Origin: Clavibacter sp. VKM Ac-2873
GTDB lineage: Bacteria; Actinomycetota; Actinomycetes; Actinomycetales; Microbacteriaceae
DNA: 64,000 nucleotides
NCBI RefSeq assembly: GCF_015351075.1
Contig: NZ_JADKRS010000001.1
Location: forward strand, 1,426,001-1,490,000
Direction: 5' to 3'
Both the position numbers and the translations under genes were made by a program. Position 1 is the first letter of the stretch. Each line of letters begins with the position of its first letter. The notes below the pieces were generated by a model. It saw only the letters and a program-made list of their open reading frames with translations, ran no database searches and was not told the DNA's origin. Shown here piece after piece: positions 62,508 through 64,000 of the stretch.

Positions 62508-63140
62508 ATGAGCATCGCATTCCAGGCCTCCCTCTTCGACGACCTCCAGGCGGAGCCGGGCCTCGGCGCGCTCGGCGCGGAGGTCGAGCGGCTCGAGCTG
62601 GGGCAGGGTGCGTGGCTCGACATCCGGCCCGGCTGGGTCAGCGACTCGGACGCGCTGTTCGAGCGCCTCGTGGAGGACGTCGAGTGGACGGCCGACACGC
62701 GGCTGATGCACGGCCGCGTCGTCGAGGTGCCGCGCCTGCTCTCCTGGTTCGGGCCGCGCGCGACCCTGCCCGCACCCGTGCTCGTCGAGGCACGCGACGC
62801 GCTCAACGAGCACTACGGCCGCCCGACCGGGCAGGTGCTCGAGACCGCGGGGCTGTGCTTCTACCGCACCGGCGACGACAGCGTCGCGTGGCACGGCGAC
62901 CGCGTGGGGCGCGCCATCGACCGCGACACCATGGTCGCCATCGTCTCGGTGGGCGCGGCGCGCACGCTCTCGCTGCGGCCGAAGGGCGGCGGCGAGGTGC
63001 GGCGGTTCCCGCTCGGCCACGGCGACCTCGTCGTCATGGGCGGCAGCGCGCAGCGCACGCACGAGCACGCCATCCTCAAGACCCAGAAGGCCGTGGGACC
63101 GCGCATCAGCATCCAGTTCCGTCCGGTCTGGCCCGCCTGA
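62508..63140 (+). CDS. alkB: AlkB-family DNA repair dioxygenase
   Basis: Fe(II)/2-oxoglutarate dioxygenase that removes methyl lesions from DNA, 210 residues. The iron ligands are H129 and D131 (WHGDRVGR) with a distal histidine at 185-187 (QRTHEHAI); the oxoglutarate arginine is in RISIQFR. The lesion-binding region LCFYRTGDDSVAWHGD is typical. ATG 62508 is chosen because TATGCT lies six bases upstream and the family N-terminus starts there. LexA control is indicated by the box upstream. Confidence 0.93.
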   Translation: MSIAFQASLFDDLQAEPGLGALGAEVERLELGQGAWLDIRPGWVSDSDALFERLVEDVEWTADTRLMHGRVVEVPRLLSWFGPRATLPAPVLVEARDALNEHYGRPTGQVLETAGLCFYRTGDDSVAWHGDRVGRAIDRDTMVAIVSVGAARTLSLRPKGGGEVRRFPLGHGDLVVMGGSAQRTHEHAILKTQKAVGPRISIQFRPVWPA

Positions 63141-63162
63141 GGCGAGGGCCACCGCGGCGACC

Positions 63163-63182
63163 CACCCCCCGTTCAGGGGGTG
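63163..63182 (+). terminator. terminator after alkB
   Basis: CACCCCC (63163-63169) pairs with GGGGGTG (63176-63182) over a 6-base loop containing GTTCA, then TTCC. The same CCCC-GTTCA-GGGG core occurs at 60.63 kb. Confidence 0.65.
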
Positions 63183-63236
63183 TTCCGCGCGTGATCACCG
63201 GAGGTGACGCGGCGTTCCCCCTCGGCGCCCATACTC

Positions 63237-63316
63237 GCTGACGACAGCGACGTCTCGCTGACGACAGCGACGTCTCGTCGTCGACCGCGACGTCTCGTCG
63301 TCGACCGCGACGTCGA
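63237..63316 (+). repeat. four-unit 20-bp tandem repeat upstream of phospholipase gene
   Basis: Four abutting 20-base units at 63237, 63257, 63277 and 63297. Units 1 and 2 are identical (GCTGACGACAGCGACGTCTC). Units 3 and 4 begin GTCGTCGACCGCGACGTC and differ from each other only in the last two bases. All share GCGACGTC. A partial inverted copy follows (CCGCTGTCGGCGTCGTCGAC). The 376-base gap (63141-63516) has no ORF with a start signal. No spacers are present, so it is not CRISPR. Confidence 0.85.
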
Positions 63317-63516
63317 GCCGCTGTCGGCGTCGTCGACGACCCGGGCGCGATCCGCATCGGGCCGTGCTCTCGGCCCGCGTCCCCGCACCGCCCTCTCCGC
63401 AGCATCCCTCCCCGTCACCTGCCCGCGACGCGTCGCCCCCGACGCGTCGCGCGCACCGTGATCCCGTTCGCGCGCCCGCTGGCGCGCGCCCGCGCCTGGA
63501 AGAAGGACATCACCCC

Positions 63517-64000
63517 GTGAACACCTCCCCCCTCGACCCGCATCCCGACGACCGCACCGGCGACGCCGCCCCTCCCCTGGATCCCTCGCACCCCTACCGC
63601 GGCGGGATCCGTCCGGGCGTCAGCCGCCGCACCCTCCTGATGAGCGGAGCCGCCGCGATCATGGCCGGCGTCGCCGCCGGATCCGCGACGGGCACCGCGA
63701 GCGCCACCGCCGCGACCGCCTCCGCACGCCGGAACCTCACCCGCTCGATCAAGGACGTCGAGCACGTCGTGATCCTCATGCAGGAGAACCGCTCCTTCGA
63801 CCACTACTACGGCACCTTCCCCGGCGTCCGCGGCTTCAGCGACAAGCAGGCCGTCGAGTACCCCGGCGGCGGCACGGTGTTCGCCCAGCCCGACGCCACC
63901 CGCACGGACGGCGGCCACCTGCTCCCGTTCCCCCTCGACTCCGCGAACCACAACGCGCAGGGCGCCGGCAGCCTCAACCACTCGTGGAAGGGCGGGCACG
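63517..64000 (+). CDS. phospholipase C / phosphoesterase family protein, 3' end off window
   Basis: Exported phosphoesterase, 161 residues visible. A twin-arginine signal is present: SRRTLLMSGAAAIMAGVAAGSATG near 36-60. After the signal comes the family start IKDVEHVVILMQENRSFDHYYGTFPGVRGFSD, where ENRSFDHYYG is the catalytic hallmark of the acid phosphatase/phospholipase C superfamily. GTG 63517 follows AAGGA. The 60-base region after the 20-bp tandem repeats is its likely promoter. Host-lipid or phosphate acquisition is possible. Confidence 0.9.
   Translation, partial: MNTSPLDPHPDDRTGDAAPPLDPSHPYRGGIRPGVSRRTLLMSGAAAIMAGVAAGSATGTASATAATASARRNLTRSIKDVEHVVILMQENRSFDHYYGTFPGVRGFSDKQAVEYPGGGTVFAQPDATRTDGGHLLPFPLDSANHNAQGAGSLNHSWKGGH

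Noticed and set aside
63237-63316. CRISPR-like array
   Set aside because: The 20-bp units abut without spacers, and there are no cas genes in the window.

Overview
The window is very GC-rich (roughly 70% or more by eye), densely packed, and uses many GTG and some TTG starts. Protein content points to an actinobacterium of the Microbacteriaceae, most like Clavibacter: menaquinone genes beside System II cytochrome c maturation genes, a short archaeal-type aspartyl-tRNA synthetase, the tiny ribosomal protein bS22, DUF2510 and HAAS proteins, a group 2 sigma factor, and an extreme abundance of the word GGATCC. This is an inference from gene content; no rRNA is present. I see no insertion sequence, prophage, integrase or CRISPR array, so the segment reads as ordinary chromosome.

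Layout. 1-7.7 kb: menE and menB (minus) divergent from menC (plus), then ccsB-resB-ccdA-resA and a histidine phosphatase as one tightly overlapping minus-strand unit for cytochrome c maturation. 7.7-17 kb: group 2 sigma factor, a small orphan protein, a UvrA paralogue, a DUF2510 membrane protein, the pxpA-pxpB-pxpC 5-oxoprolinase operon, and aspS. 17-25.3 kb: small Microbacteriaceae-type proteins, an ABC ATPase-permease pair, and a LacI-controlled MFS / alpha-beta hydrolase / SGNH esterase operon. 25.3-34.5 kb: Dabb protein, glutaredoxin, HAD phosphatase, bS22, a BldC-like regulator, ArsR, a Ktr-type K+ uptake pair, proC, a cation diffusion facilitator, tadA, upp, and a winged-helix regulator preceded by a predicted leaderless 33-codon ORF. 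34.5-45.8 kb: MarR, glycosyltransferase, photolyase, YihY, panD, plsC, aldo/keto reductase, AlaX-like editing protein, and a PadR-HAAS-LuxR operon. 45.8-53.6 kb: tRNA-Arg, GH13 enzyme, a ThuA-Gfo/Idh operon with its LacI regulator and operator, tRNA-Ser(GCU), an LCP ligase and tRNA-Ser(UGA). 53.6-64 kb: HAD phosphatase, serS, pheA, pgm, an IPT-amidase lipoprotein, an N-terminally fused lipoate ligase, an SOS-boxed alkB, and the start of a Tat-exported phospholipase C behind a 20-bp tandem repeat.

The most interesting signals are not in the proteins. (1) A -10-like hexamer (TANNNT) lies exactly six bases before the start codon of at least seventeen genes, which predicts widespread leaderless transcription and also fixes several start codons. 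(2) GGATCC is far more frequent than composition allows. (3) An intergenic segment at about 40.24-40.38 kb folds into five successive hairpins ending in a 13-bp terminator and looks like an unannotated structured RNA; a related 18-bp upstream element recurs at 51.9 kb and 60.6 kb. (4) Two regulatory regions carry 20-bp tandem repeats (33.65 and 63.24 kb). (5) A perfect 24-bp palindrome sits between menB and menC. All of these can be checked by transcript mapping and genome-wide motif counts.
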